From Andrena cerasifolii (taxonomy: Eukaryota; Arthropoda; Insecta; Hymenoptera; Andrenidae): DNA of 64,000 bases. The stretch is from positions 23,197,501 to 23,261,500 of the forward strand of contig NC_135118.1 of assembly GCF_050908995.1 (NCBI RefSeq). The letters are read 5' to 3'. The position numbers were made by a program, and so were the translations under genes. Of this stretch, positions 46,746 through 58,752 are shown in pieces. The notes beneath the pieces are model-generated. The model worked only from the letters and a program-made list of their open reading frames with translations. It made no database searches and was not told where the DNA came from. Position 1 is the first letter of the stretch; every line of letters begins with the position of its first letter.

Positions 46746-49700
46746 CTTTCGATGGTTTCCAGAAAATTTGAGCGTGAAAGCCCGCTAAACCGTGCAGCAG
46801 GTGTGAATCTTGTATCTTGTAACATTTCTGTTTTATTTTGTGGGTTGTTCGATGCTGACTACCATTCTTCTTTAATTAGGGATCTATGCGTTTAGAATCT
46901 GAAGCACTGATACTGACAGTAGATAGAGTTCCCTAGAGATCAACTATTTGAACAATGCATGATTACGGGCACTGTAATTTAAATTGGACGATCAGGGTAT
47001 TATTGATATAGATCTTATAGGGAGTATAGAAGATTGTAGATTTACAGTTCTGAATGGTTATACATATTACTTCCTATTTGATGACCCACATTGGTCAAGT
47101 TAGGTACCTGGTGAAAAGAGTTCTTGACTCAGAGGAAGTTGGGTGATGGAAATGATTACTTTATAAGTGGAAGCATTAAGGAGATTTGAAAGTACATTTT
47201 CTTCAGTGAAATGTTATGTTTCTTCTACCCTGGAGTGACAACTGCTTTTGAAGCAAATTCTATGATCTATTATAGAAAGATTTTCAATCTCGATATGCAA
47301 ATGTTGCACTGTTGAAAAATACTATTACGACGTTCTAACTAGTTGCTACCAATTATCTTATCTTAGTTGACAAGAATCATAAACCTCTAATAATTAATTT
47401 GACGGAAGCTTTAACAAGGGAAAATCGAGAATTAAAGGAGCGCTCATTTAAAGAGAACGAGCTGTAATTATAGTAACCACTTAATATAAACAAATTATAG
47501 ACTATTAATCCTCAAATAATAGAGTAGCGCTCAAATGATTGACATCGATCTTGTGGAACGTTGTATTTATTATCATTTCATTACCAGTTCGTTGAACTTT
47601 CGATGAAATGCAGAAGGGCTAAATTACAAGAAACAATAAAACCAATTAAACTCTCCTATCTCAGATACCCTACTTTTACCACTAATTCAACGTCAAATAT
47701 AAATTTCTTTCTTCTGCAAATATTAACTGCTACATTCGATTATTACCTCTTAAACTCGACTCCACTAAAATTCAATTTTCAACTTGCAACACCTAATAAA
47801 TCTTCTAACCCTAATCCTCATTTGAGCCAAAACCTAAAACGTTTCCACTTTTATTTGCATCGAACAATCACAAATCAGGGTCATCAAACTTCAAACCTCA
47901 CAATCGCATAAGAAACTAATTTTTATTCCAACCACCATACAACGTATGCAATCAGATAAAATGCACTCTCCTCCCAATTATTTTTAATCAAGGTCGATTA
48001 ACCGCGCCTCGCAGTCCCATAATTAAAAGAAAACACCGATCCTTTAAATCCGCAAGAAGCAGGCTGGAAATTATGGGGTTTGAATACGATTAAAATATCG
48101 CAAGTTGAAAAAGCGCGCGCGTACGATGAACGGTCGCCTCCAACTATGCAACTATGGTCACGCCGCCGCCTCCGGTCGCGTTATAATGAATTTATTAGGC
48201 GTCGCTGTTGCAACCGCCGGGAGTTTTATGAAGTATTAACCATGAGGGACACGTACAAATCGCCGATATTATTAACTTGTCCGTACGCGGCGCGGCGGCA
48301 CGCGAAAAATATTCTATCGCTTTATCGTTATGCCTTAATTTATGGGGCGCGAGCGGGCAAGTGGCTGGGACCGAGCGCAGCACGCGGTCATTCGGACAAC
48401 GGGTAAACCTTTCATGAGGCCCGATCGAGTCACGCGAGTCCTCGAACTCATTAATTAATCGTTTTTCTGGGTCGCGATAATCGTTTCACCACGTCGGCGC
48501 GTACGTGTATAATTTAACGGTACTGGGAATTATATGTAAATATATTGAGGCGAAGAGTTCACATGTGACGGCTGACTTTTCCACCGTGATTTAAATGTCA
48601 GGGGAATCGTAATGGACGTGCAGCGTGGAAGGCTAACGACTGGGAAACAGGTAAACTCTTTTGTGGAAAAATAAGTCAAGGCAGTGGGAGATAGTTCGTC
48701 TCGTGGGAGGTTTTAATTTCGAGATAAGACTCCTTTAATTTTTCCACTGGCGGAGGATTGAAGAGTGTTGATGAAGTGGACCAAGAGACCTGATCAACTG
48801 CTTTGGGAATTGAATAGTGAAAGAATAATCGAAGTAACGCGAGTTCTTTTAATTAAATCTATTAAGACTATTAACTTTTACGGTAGCCAGGGGCCCGATT
48901 TTAATCGGTACCGTTTTCTTAGTTCTTTTAATTAGGTATTTCATCTTCCCCCGGTATAAAATATGTGTAGCATGTACCGGTAATTATATGTAATTATCTG
49001 TAATTAGACACAGGTTTTATGTATCGTGTATTTTGTGCTATTCCGGGCGGCGCAATTATCTTTTATCATTGCCGAGCAATAATCAGTGAACTGCATTAAC
49101 TCTAATACCTCACGATAAATCTCTCCATTCCGTATTTTTCCCAGTTCATTTAGTGGAATTAACGCAGCCAGTGTCGTTTTTTTGCTACTCGAGAAAGATT
49201 TATGCTAATTCCAAGATAAATCTCGATAATACTAATTATAGGTACGTATCGCGTACATTATACGCGTCTCGTATCACAGGTCTTGCACTACGATTATCTA
49301 ACCTTCCGCAAATATCCTAAGGACCTCCTGATTGTCTAAAAAATTCAGGGGCAGATAAAAGCGGTCGGCCAAACGCCATGCATGATGCATGATATCACAG
49401 AATCCTCTAGGTACAAATAGACGATTGATTGCGATATAATTCAATCAACTTAATGCAAGCTAAAGTAAGCAGGCCAGTAGATGGACGAATCGTTGGTTAA
49501 TCGTTAATATTGAAAGACCTAGAGTTTTAATCTATATTATTGTTTTTTTATATTGTTGAAAAAACGTTTGCTGTTTTATAAAACATTAATATGTTTATTG
49601 AAATTTTTTTTGTATGCGAAAACTATTTATTTGTACGGTCGATTCTTAGTAGCCGTTGCTCAGCGTATTCGTGCCTTCAAGTTAATAAAAAACGTGGTTG

Positions 49701-50568
49701 GACGTATTGTAAAGAGGTACGTAATAGATGATTGTATTGAAATATTAACAATTTATAAATAAACGCGTAAACAAAGAAAAATCAAACGATAGATTCGAGA
49801 AATCGAACACAGCAGTTTAAAGATTTAATTCACCCCGAAACATTAGTGGAAGGTTCTACTTTTCAAAGTCAAAGTTGCAGTTATGTTGTAAAATTCTGGA
49901 TATTCGGTCACATCTATCCGTCTGCAAGAATATACATCTCGGCGATATTTATACAAGAAAAGGATGGCGGGAATGCGTTCGTGGAAGCGAAATTCGTTGG
50001 CGAGCTGTGCGCGAAGCAATCTCGTCGAATAAAAACGAAACCGGCGAGCATCGGGACTGTAGGGGCCGAGAGGGCGCTGAGGACGAAGAGCAGAAGAACG
50101 AGTCGTAAAACGTAAACGCCGGATGTACGTACGCAAGTTACGCCGGTTCGAACGACCGATCGTAAAGAAGTCGACAGTGTATCCAGGAGGTATTGACATT
50201 TAAATATCTCCATCTGTTCCCGCGCAAAACAGCGACCACGATTCGGGTCGATATTAATAAGCGACGGCTTTCTACGTGTAACTCACTCGCAGAAGTACCA
50301 TCCTCGTGTTTCTTTGCCTGGACAACGATGGTCCCGCGTAGTGACGGCGACTCGGCGCGCTCCTCCAGATGTAATCGATCAAATCATCTCTCTAAGTCTT
50401 ATTAGATTTAGGCACACTATTGACAGGTGAAAATACACCTACATCGCTAATTTTCTCTTTCTAATGGATGTGTCAGTTCCAAATTAAATTGAAACTGAAT
50501 TCGTCACAGTGATCCTTTTTGTGGGTATCCTTTAGCAGCAGGTATTGCAAATCATTGTGGCTACAGTC
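46746..50568. other. Long noncoding stretch
   Basis: AT-rich to about 48000, CpG-rich at 48100-48500 and 49980-50160, otherwise mixed. A direct repeat AGTTCTTTTAATTA occurs at 48842 and 48919. Frames at 47561-47911 and 49843-50213 have no recognised domain and overlap on both strands. Nothing else supported. Confidence 0.5.
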
Positions 50569-50791
50569 CAGTGATCCCCACCCGATGGGTCGCGAAGTCT
50601 ATTCTGAAGGATCGCCACGGTTTTGGGGGTATTTTATTAATATTATTAAGTTAGAATTATATTCCGAAATACCTATTTTTAATGTGAATTTTTACTTTAT
50701 TAAATTTACCTTAGCTTATATGGGGCGGGGGTCACAGGTTATTTGAATATTACAAAAAGGAATCGCGACTAAGAAAGTTTAGAAAACACTG
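50569..50791. mobile_element. hAT-like MITE, about 223 bp
   Basis: The left end reads CAGTGATCCCCACCCGATGG and then GTCGCGA. The right end inverts to CAGTGTTTTCTAAACTTTCT and then AGTCGCGA. This fits the CAGTG..CAAACTTT..GTCGCGA ends common to many insect hAT elements. The flanking octamers CTACAGTC (50561-50568) and CACCGGTC (50792-50799) agree at five of eight positions, consistent with an old, mutated 8 bp target duplication. The centre is AT-rich with a GGGGGTCACAGG motif. No coding capacity. Confidence 0.6.
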
Positions 50792-52365
50792 CACCGGTCG
50801 ATGTAAAATCAATTAGAGGCTGAACACCACTTCCTCCGCTACCAATCACACAAACTACCACTCCTCTTCTACGAACTAATCTAAATCGTTTTGTTCCCAT
50901 CGCTACTTCCACGCATGTACCACCGGTACCAGCAGTAGCGGATTTATATTACTGTACATCAGGAGTCACTGTACCATGTACCTACAACCGAGGGGGAAAA
51001 AGGTTAAAATGTTCGCCGATACATATTGCTCTCGAGGGGACATTTTATAACAGACGTCAGAGGAACGATCGATCATTTCGATCGTGCATTTTTTCGGTAC
51101 CAACATGGCGGACCAGTAACCTAATAGGACGAAGAGGCTGTCGTTTACAACGCAGTCGCTTCTGTTAAGCAGCCAAGTAAAACGTCATTCAGAAGAGAAC
51201 AAATGGTAACCAATTGCTTTCCGTACCTACACGAACTGCACATGCACCACTGATTAGGCATCATTCCTGCGAACGGATAATAAATCATGTCTCCGCTGTG
51301 AAAAAAAAAAACGAGCGAACCTATTATCCGACTTATTACGTCGCGGTGAAATCGAGCATATAATCGGCGTAAGATTAATTGTAAACACCAATTAATGTTC
51401 GCGCGTCTATCGATACCGGAAGCGCTCGATTATTACCGCAGCTTGCGCTCGCGGTATGCGCCAGTTACTCGCGCGCGTTTACACAGGAATGCTCATCCGA
51501 TTCTTTTAATAACCCGTCACACATAATCGACCTCTTCCGGTATTCGTGCAGGAGCGAACATGGACTTCCACGTCGGCGATCGGTAGCAGCGTGTAATCAT
51601 AATTATCGACACCCAGCATCTCCGAATGAATTCGAAAAATTCGCTCGGCCGCCAGAGGGTATCTCGACCGGCAACTTAATTCCGCCCGTGGGACCGGGAG
51701 GGGGGATTATTTCACGCGGTGCGCGCGATTCGAATGCAAAGTGGGAAACGATTCATCGATTCGCGAAAGTATAACGGCGAAATGATCAATCATCGCGCGG
51801 GCCGCTACGAATGACAGCATCGATCATTTGCCAGCCTCATCGTCCACGGTTAATTGCCCCTCGCCGGCTAATGCTTGTTACCCGGTATGTAATTGAAGAT
51901 GGTTGACTGATTGCACGCTTTACGTCTTCGTGAAAAGCAGCCAGCCGCTTCTTTTCTAATTAACATCCAGACTAATTGAGACGTTCCAGCCGCGGCCCGA
52001 CGCTCCGCCGCGCCGTTTGCCGCGGATCATCAGCTGCAATGCTGCTCGACGCGATCGTTCGTCAATCATTATCGCGTGAACTTGGATTTGAATCGAGACG
52101 TCTTCGCGAGATCGCGACTTCACCTCTCCCGTTCGCAGAGTCTGTTTCTATCGACTTGTACCCACAGCGGGCTTGTGTAATACACGGTAACGTCATCGCG
52201 TGGCTAATGTATGTCCGAGAACATGAGTAGTATCGTCTATACTCTACTCTGCTCTCGTCTACTCTAAGAACATTGGAGGATTGAGGCATGGAGAGACATT
52301 AGAGGTCCGCGGGAAAGCGCCACCTCGAGATCAAACGGCTTTTGTTACCCTCTTAAGACTTAAGT
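50792..52365. other. Noncoding stretch with one dyad site
   Basis: Mostly CpG-rich unique sequence from 51300 to 52240. A dyad ACGATCG..CGATCGT lies at 51065-51085, followed by CAACATGGCGGACC at 51102-51115, a YY1-like word. A run of 10 A occurs at 51301-51310. No supported gene. Confidence 0.5.
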
Positions 52366-52710
52366 TAAGGGGAGAATCCTATTTCTGGGTCCAAAACCAC
52401 AGCAAAATTTGGGATTTTTTTTAAGAGACTCGATTCATCTGAAATTTTCACCATGTTTTTATGCATCTTTGCAGAAGTTACAGTATTTTTTTTATTCAGT
52501 TTTAATAATAATGGTAGGAAACACTTTGCGCCATTTGAAATCACCGCGTTATTTTTATGTCAAAAACTGTTTATTCATTACGCGAAATACATGATTATAC
52601 AGCCTGAAAGTTTTAAAAGGATTGCAATAGTATAGTTTCCTTATAAAAAATTCCCCAGGAAGAACCTTGATTTCAGACGATTGCACCAGGTTCCCAGGGA
52701 GGATTCTCGT
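52366..52710. repeat. Possible TIR element, about 340 bp
   Basis: The left side reads GGAGAATCCTATTTCTGGG (52371-52389). The right side inverts to CGAGAATCCTCCCTGGG (ending 52709). This gives a short terminal match with one small gap. It starts TTAAGGGGAGA, like the repeat at 46452. The interior is AT-rich and has no coding frame. The limits and class are uncertain. Confidence 0.4.
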
Positions 52711-52760
52711 CTAACAGCATCAAAAGTAACTGATATTTAAGATTTTTTTTTTAAAAGCCC

Positions 52761-53168
52761 GGTGATCATATTGGATTGAACTCTTTTGGGGTATAAGGAG
52801 GCATCTTTAAGCTTGCAGAAAATATTTTTTTTATGTCGATCCTTCTTACTATTTATTAATCATTCTAACTCCTGTTCGCGGGATGCGTAGCACCGAATCA
52901 CAGTCATCTCATTGCAAAAAAGAATAGAAGTTTCTTAAAGTTAGATAGTTTAGGCTGGTATTGGTCCACTTTAAAGAAAGAAAATGAAAAAAGCAATAAA
53001 AAGTAAGTTTTTTCCCTAGACAAATTTTTCATATTATTCTTTACATCGACGAGAAAAGTATTATAAATAAACCCTAATTAAAATTTTGATCGACATAAAG
53101 AAAATATTTTCTGCAAGTTTAAAGATGCCTTCTTATATCCCAAAAGAGTTGAATACAATATCAACAAT
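52761..53168. mobile_element. Foldback element, arms about 80 bp
   Basis: The left arm includes GAACTCTTTTGGGGTATAAG and GGCATCTTTAAGCTTGCAGA (52778-52819). The right arm carries their inverses (CTGCAAGTTTAAAGATGCCT at 53111, and CAAAAGAGTTGAA at 53141). The arms end at GTCGATC (52838-52844) and its inverse (53088-53094). The central part is AT-rich and unpaired. No clear target duplication, no coding capacity. Confidence 0.7.
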
Positions 53169-53225
53169 AGTATTTCCAAAAGAAATTCATAAATTTCGGG
53201 GGCTGTTACAGAGAAATCCCCCAGT

Positions 53226-53354
53226 CGGGACCTCCTAACTGCGACAGATCGCTGGGACCGGCCAGGGTCGCACTAGTGCAATGGAGATGTATGCATCCGT
53301 TCCTTCGTTACACAGTGGTCGGTCGCAGCGACCAGTCGCAGTTAGGAGATCCCG
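53226..53354. mobile_element. Short GC-rich inverted-repeat element, 129 bp
   Basis: The left arm starts CGGGACCTCCTAACTGCGAC and the inverted right arm starts CGGGATCTCCTAACTGCGAC. Similarity continues through GATCGCTG..GACCG..CCA (left) and GGTCGCTG..GACCG..CCA (right), about 38 bp with a handful of mismatches. It lies just right of the foldback ending at 53168 and is unrelated to it. A structured RNA is an alternative reading, but a small MITE is simpler. Confidence 0.65.
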
Positions 53355-53831
53355 CCTTTAAGAGATTTAAATCCTCCACTGGGATCCACTTGGTAGAATA
53401 TCATTCGGGGGTGGATTTAAACAAGCATCGCCTGTTTTAAACAGAATTCCTTTCACTCAAACTTATTTTCATAGCATACCTCTTCAATTCCAACGTGACT
53501 TCCACCTGATAAAGCTCCCTGTGCCAATTAAACACCAGCCCAACAGTGTCCCCTTCGGCGCTGCTCCCGGTAGCCCTTTCAGACCCGCTGCTTCCACGTT
53601 GCTCCGTCGGAAGCAGCCCAATACAGTGTATTCCCCGCGCGTTTTGCAATTTCGCTGCACCAGTCTGGTCACGACTCGGCCAGTGTTCAGTTCAGCTCTA
53701 CAAGTTCCCGTAATCGGTGGAGAAATCGCGTGCAAAGCTCGGCCCGCTTGCTAGGGAAACCGCGTTCCCCAGATAAAATCGTCGCGTTGCAAAACGCGGC
53801 TAGACAAAGTGGCAGCTCGGGAAACAATCGA
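53355..53831. other. Noncoding stretch, nothing recognised
   Basis: CpG-rich from about 53540. Open frames on both strands mirror each other. No gene supported. Confidence 0.5.
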
Positions 53832-53856
53832 GGGGGGTGGGGGGGGTGGGGGGAGG
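53832..53856 (+). other. G-quadruplex motif
   Basis: Three long G runs (6, 8 and 6) are separated by single T residues and followed by AGG. Splitting the middle run gives four G tracts with one-base loops, a strong quadruplex-forming pattern on the plus strand. Polymerase slippage could also have produced it. It lies in a CpG-rich patch. Confidence 0.7.
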
Positions 53857-54019
53857 ACTTTAGCCTCTACACGTCGCTCCACTCTCCCGCGGTCGACGGC
53901 TAATGACGCGTTTAAAGTTCTCAAAGTGAATCCACCGATGGCGGAATGCATGCGCGCGTGCGTTAAACGTTGCCCGCGGCCCTCGAAAATAATGGAAACG
54001 CGACGATTAAGTTATTATC

Positions 54020-54038
54020 CGCGCGCGCGCGCGCGCGT
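54020..54038. repeat. CG dinucleotide tract
   Basis: An uninterrupted CGCG run of about 18 bp, prone to Z-DNA and rich in possible methylation sites. It lies about 160 bp from the G-quadruplex motif. Confidence 0.9.
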
Positions 54039-54442
54039 TCTCCGCGAGGACGAAGGACGCGGGACACCGGTGACCGCGAGCGTATGTGCGGACCGCAGGA
54101 AAATGAGTGATCTTTCAGGGTAATTTGAACGTGTCGTAACACCGCCGGTGACGCCAGGCCCCGCGCGTCATGGAGGAAAAAAGAAATCGTTACAAGGATC
54201 GTTATTGGAGATACTTATTCGCGGTGTAGAACGAATAACTCGCTTAATAGTATGATAATTTCGAGATGCTATCGGTGTTATTAGTCGGTTACTCTGTTCG
54301 CGTCAGCAGCCGCGCGCTAAACTTGGATTTTGCGTGCCTCCGGCGGTGCCGCGGCAACGGGCGGTCGCGGGGGACGGTAACTTTCCGAGGAGAACGATAT
54401 CGCAGACTTAGGGGTGCTAGTCGCTTTTGTCGGAAACGAAGG

Positions 54443-54988
54443 ATTTCTTTTTCAATTAATTACAAAGAAATAAATTGAAGCTGAGACTTGTTCTTCGACA
54501 TTAATGTTTATTAACACCATAAGCTTTAAGAAAAAACATACTTGTTTCGCCTACTTGGAAATTCCACTTCGGAATACCTTTGGTTCTGTACTGAACCTAT
54601 AGAAGATGAAAAATTATTGAAACGACAGCTACGAAATGGCGATTCTCCGAAAAAGTGCCTTTTTCGTTAGACAAAGATGAGATTTTAGTTTATTTTCATA
54701 AAGAATAAGAGGTTTTATTAACTTCAATTTAGGCACAGGCCGAAACTACACATTTCATTCTCGAATTTGATTGGAGTCGATTGGAACCTCCGTTTTTGAG
54801 TTATCGCTGCAAAACGAAAGAAACTTTTTTAAACAGCCTCTTTAATGATCCATTTGTTGCGTCACATATAATGCATATTTTTGACTAAACAAATATGTTT
54901 TTTTAAAGCTTATGATGTTAATAAACATCGTGTCTAAGAACAAATCGCAGCATTAATTTATTTCTTTGTAATTAAATGAAAAAGAATT
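54443..54988. mobile_element. Inverted-repeat element, arms about 105 bp
   Basis: The left arm contains TTACAAAGAAATAAATT (54460), GTTTATTAACACCATAAGCT (54507) and AAACATACTTGTTT. The right arm carries the inverses (AAACAAATATGTTT at 54888, AGCTTATGATGTTAATAAAC, and AATTTATTTCTTTGTAA at 54956-54972). The arms differ at scattered sites. The central 340 bp is unpaired and AT-rich, with no transposase frame. No certain target duplication. Confidence 0.7.
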
Positions 54989-56829
54989 CGACAAGGGAGA
55001 GTTCGTTTACTGCTATTTATCGGTTTTTTGAAATTCTGGGAATGCAGAACTTCGTGGTACGAATAATATTTCCGAGGAGCCAGGAAAGTCTGTCATAAGT
55101 GAGATGAAGGAGAATCATCCCTTTCACGATGAAACTTCTGTAAGTTTGCTGCAGTGACTTGCCAGTGTTCAGAAATCTTGATTGCAGAAATTACGCACGA
55201 TAATGCATCTACTTAGTCTTCACCGTGTACATTACGCGTCACAGAACTTTTCCCTGATAGAAAGTAATTGTTTCCATCGGAGTTCAACGGCCACGGAGTA
55301 GCGAATTAATTGGCCTTTAGCGATCGGGCGTTGAATTACACGTTCTACGATGGAATATAATCGCGTGTAGTGCGTGCATTTTACTCGGGATTTATTGGAA
55401 TTACTACGATTCTCTCACAATTCATGTAATTTAGATCTGGTTAGATGTTATCGGCGACTCCCGCGTAATTTTCTCGAGTTTCCCGGAACCTCGTGTTTCA
55501 ATATGAGGTCAGTATTACGGGCGCAAGGTATGGGACTATAAATTCTGCCACGCGGAAAACACCGGCCGTAGAAATTTAATACGAACACATTAGAGTCCTT
55601 ATCGCGTAATGAAACAAGGTATGTCGAGAGAAAGATTGATATTGCCGTGTCCCGGCCCGCCTGCGAAATTCTAATCGGCCCGTGATTTATAAGCCCTACG
55701 AAAGCGTAATTATTCGACGGATCACGTAACGCGTGGATCGGCTGTTCATTAATAACTCCCCTGTTTCGAACAGTTCGTTAACTTTCTTTCTGCGTTCCTT
55801 TAAAGCAGGAAAATTGATGTGCGATTCATAGGTGATGCTAATAAATCATTTGGAGCCCGATGGCATTGCGTAAAATTAAGGGTACTACACGCGACGTTTC
55901 TAAATCCCCATCAGAAGACAAACTTTCTACTTATAACAGAGAGTTGAAACAGTACATAAATTTTGCCGCGAGTTCGCGATACAAGAGCGCAGAAATGCAG
56001 CGTGCAAATCTTGCGTGCGTCTTCGTTCGCTCGGCGAAGGAGGGTGTGCCCAATTGGAAATTAATATTGCTTTATGGGGTGGCTTTCAGTGGTTAAGTGA
56101 CCCTTAATTTATGTTCCTTGATAAAGGATAAATATGTGGGAAATTGTTGCGGTCCTGATTCTTCCCTTCGCGCGGAGATTATTTATAATATTATTCAGAA
56201 TTCCTTCGATAACAAATTCTATCGAACACCAGCTGTTTCGAAAATAATTCCGCATTAATCGAGGGGTTTTCTAAATTATCCAGGAACCTGTGTTCTTCTT
56301 ATGATCTTGAACAATGTGCTTGCACTTACAATTACTACTAATTCCTGCCGACTAGTTGAATTCGCAACGGTGCATCGCAGAATTCTGCATTGTCTTTAAT
56401 TTTCTCATAATATCCTGTACTGTTGCACGTAATTACCCATTGTCGCGTGCTTCCTTGCGCTGGCATGTACGTACGTTCCGCGGAGGTGCAACAATGAAAC
56501 TTTTCTCCCGTTTGTTCTACTCCCATGATGAAGGAAGGCGTGTCTGGGGAAAGATTAATATCGGCCGAGATACGTTCGTGTCTCTGCGACTAATCGGGCA
56601 CTGATCTACGGTTTCTGCAGGCCACAGCTATGCCAGCCATTCGGCACGCCTGCCTACAGTCGAAATAAAATCAACTGGCCGCCTGACCCTACCGTACGCT
56701 TCTACTACTTCGCTACTTTGCCACTTATCCCTTCGTGCAAACTGGCAAGCTTAAGCTGCTGCTTCAAACGGATTAATAAACGGACGCGTTTAGCGTGATT
56801 ACACGCGTCGTGACATGTGACTAGAAGCG
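54989..56829. other. Noncoding stretch, nothing recognised
   Basis: Mixed CpG-rich and AT-rich unique sequence with open frames below 90 codons. No repeat, RNA gene or splice pair worth calling. Confidence 0.5.
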
Positions 56830-57000
56830 CTAATTATTTATTTATTTTTATTTTATTTCATTTAAATAATTATACGGGGAATACCCATGGTTTACATGAG
56901 ACAAAGCAGAGAAATTAACTAGAGAGACTATACAACAAATAAGCCAAGGATACACGGCTAACAAAGCCAACTAAACTGAACTAAAAGATAAACAATTATG
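56830..57000 (-). mobile_element. Probable non-LTR retroposon 3' fragment
   Basis: On the minus strand the sequence shows a GGGTATTCCCC inverted motif, CGTATAATT and an A-rich AAATAAAA tail. This parallels the fragment at 30266: both share TATACGGG on the plus strand (56871-56878 and 30288-30295) next to the tail. The 5' limit is unclear and no target duplication was found, so the boundaries are approximate. Confidence 0.4.
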
Positions 57001-57702
57001 CTGATTAGAGATTAGCCTCAGTTGTCAAAGCATTCCCTACCATTCGTTGCGTAGTGGAATGATTGGCAATGGATTCCACCTTTCGAGCGAAATATTTGCA
57101 AATGATTATAAGCAAAGTATTCTCCTATGTGCAAGAGGCTACCATTGGCTGCTGAACGGGGTATCCTGTAGCTTTTTGCTCTTCACGCCGAGCAGACGGT
57201 AATAAGAAGCCCTTTCCACTCACCATGGAAGCAACGAGGTCGCTGATGGTTTATGGGAGTCGCGTTCCCACTTGTGCAACCGCCTCATAGCGAAGTGTTA
57301 CACGAATGCATACACCGGACCTCTCCTTCTCCCATTTTTTCGCGCCCTTTCTTCTATCTACCTGCATCTACCTTTTTGTCTTGATTCTGCTCTGAACCAT
57401 ACCCCCTGTTCCGAACCACCACGTTTCTTCATCGGCTTCAGCACTTCTCGCGTCTTGCCTGCTTCCGACATTGCGTCTATCTTATTTACGTACACCACTT
57501 AATCCACCTTTCAGTCGTTCTTGGTATCGTTGCTTTATCTCGGCGTCAGCTCTTGGTTCGAGGTTTATGAGCGGAGAGTTCGCAACTCTTCCTTCGTTAA
57601 CCTTAACGCCAATCATGCTGAAAATGAGACCTATGCGCTACTATTCCTACCAGGGCTGTAACAATAATACTAGAATCATTTAAGTATTCGAAATTATTCG
57701 AA
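57001..57702. other. Noncoding stretch, nothing recognised
   Basis: Frames at 57272-57683 are short and unrecognised. CAGGGCTGTAAC at 57650 resembles a hAT end but has no inverted partner. Confidence 0.5.
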
Positions 57703-57874
57703 TAGGGTAGATTCCCCATTTACTGGCAGTGTCTCTATTACTGCCACTTCATTTATTTCACTTAAAAAAAAACCCGTAAAGTAAAAAGATTATACTATAA
57801 TAATAAGAAGAACAGTCCCAATTTTCTGATAAATTCTTTTTTACACTATTCTGTATACGTTGCGTGTTTATTAA

Positions 57875-58690
57875 CACTATTCCTACCACGACCGGTGAAA
57901 TGACTGTTTTTGAAATTTCGATTAGAATTTCCTATATACAACGTAATTGAATCGCCTTTAAACTTCACGATTTGTTCTCAAATATACGTATGTACATGAT
58001 ATACTTCTGAATAAAAGGAACTATATTTTTACACTGTCAAATTGGCTCTTATCTTCATTCTATATTAAAAAATATAAGTTGTACTAAAGACCGGTCATTT
58101 GATCGGTCGCGGTAGGAATAGGTATACAGTGGCTCGCATTAAAATTCGGACACTCTTTAAAATCGCACAACTTTTTTAGAATTGGTCCAAACAACTTGAG
58201 TTTTTTTGAGAAGCTAGAAGGATTAGTTTGCTAACTGGCGCGTTTCGTCGTTTTGAAAAAAAATGTATTTGGTTGGAATAGCGAAAAGAATAGTAAAGGT
58301 CGATTTTAATCGCGAAAATTCCCGAAATCAGCGATTTTCGACCTTATTCTGCGATCTTTAAACGTTTGTAGCTCGGAGCAACGTTAACCGATTTTGATGA
58401 AATTTTAGGCACGCATACAACTTACTGCAATCTACAAATGTTTTTTTTTTAATTTTCATTACAAGCTCACAAAAAAAGTTTAAAAATCGACCTTTACTAT
58501 TCTTTTCGCTATTCCAACCAAATACATTTTTTTTCAAAACGACGAAACGTGACAGTTAGCAAACTAATCCTTCTAGTTTCTCAAAAAAAAATCAACTTGT
58601 TTGGACCAATTCTAAAAAAGTTATGCGATTTTAAAAAGTGTCCGAATATTAATGCGAGCCACTGTACGTGAAGTGTCAGTAGGAATAGTG
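57875..58690. mobile_element. piggyBac-type MITE (about 276 bp), split by a Tc1-like insertion
   Basis: TTAA flanks both ends (57871-57874 and 58691-58694), and CACTATTCCTAC forms the inverted ends. At the left, GACCGGTGAAATGAC follows 15 bp in. At the right, the related GACCGATCAAATGAC lies about 40 bp in, after a second CTATTCCTACC copy. So the spacing is asymmetric, as in the MITE at 39611. Removing the Tc1-like element and one TA leaves about 276 bp, close to the 280 bp of the other copy although the sequences differ. No transposase frame. Confidence 0.75.
58127..58664. mobile_element. Tc1/mariner-type foldback MITE, 538 bp, TA duplication
   Basis: The element begins CAGTGGCTCGCATTAAAATT and ends with the inverse, flanked by TA on both sides (58125-58126 and 58665-58666). 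CAGTG ends and a TA target are standard for Tc1-like elements. The inverted arms (58127-58307 and 58483-58664) are about 181 bp and roughly 95% identical, so the insertion is young compared with its hosts. The central 175 bp contains TTTAAACGTTTGTAGCTCGG and an ACCGATTTTGATGAAATTTT motif, resembling part of 690-790. No transposase, so non-autonomous. Confidence 0.9.
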
Positions 58691-58752
58691 TTAAGTAAAA
58701 TAAATGAAGTGACAGTAACAGGGACGCTGGCAGTAATTGAGACATTTACCCT

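Larger units (their letters stand above)
57703..58752. mobile_element. TIR element interrupted by nested insertions (1050 bp overall)
   Basis: The ends are inverted copies of about 62 bp (57703-57764 and 58691-58752) at roughly 80% identity. They begin AGGGTAGATTCC on the left and AGGGTAAATGTCTC (inverted) on the right. The word TTACTG(C/G)CA occurs at 57720 and 57738 (18 bp apart), with inverted TGACAGTAA and TGGCAGTAA on the right. Inside sits a TTAA-bounded element (57875-58690), and inside that a Tc1-like element (58127-58664). Removing these leaves an original element of about 230 bp. The terminal layout matches the elements at 6419 and 20186. No clear target duplication. Confidence 0.75.

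Noticed and set aside
57648..57665. CAGGGCTGTAAC resembling a hAT end
   Set aside because: No inverse at a plausible distance and no 8 bp duplication.
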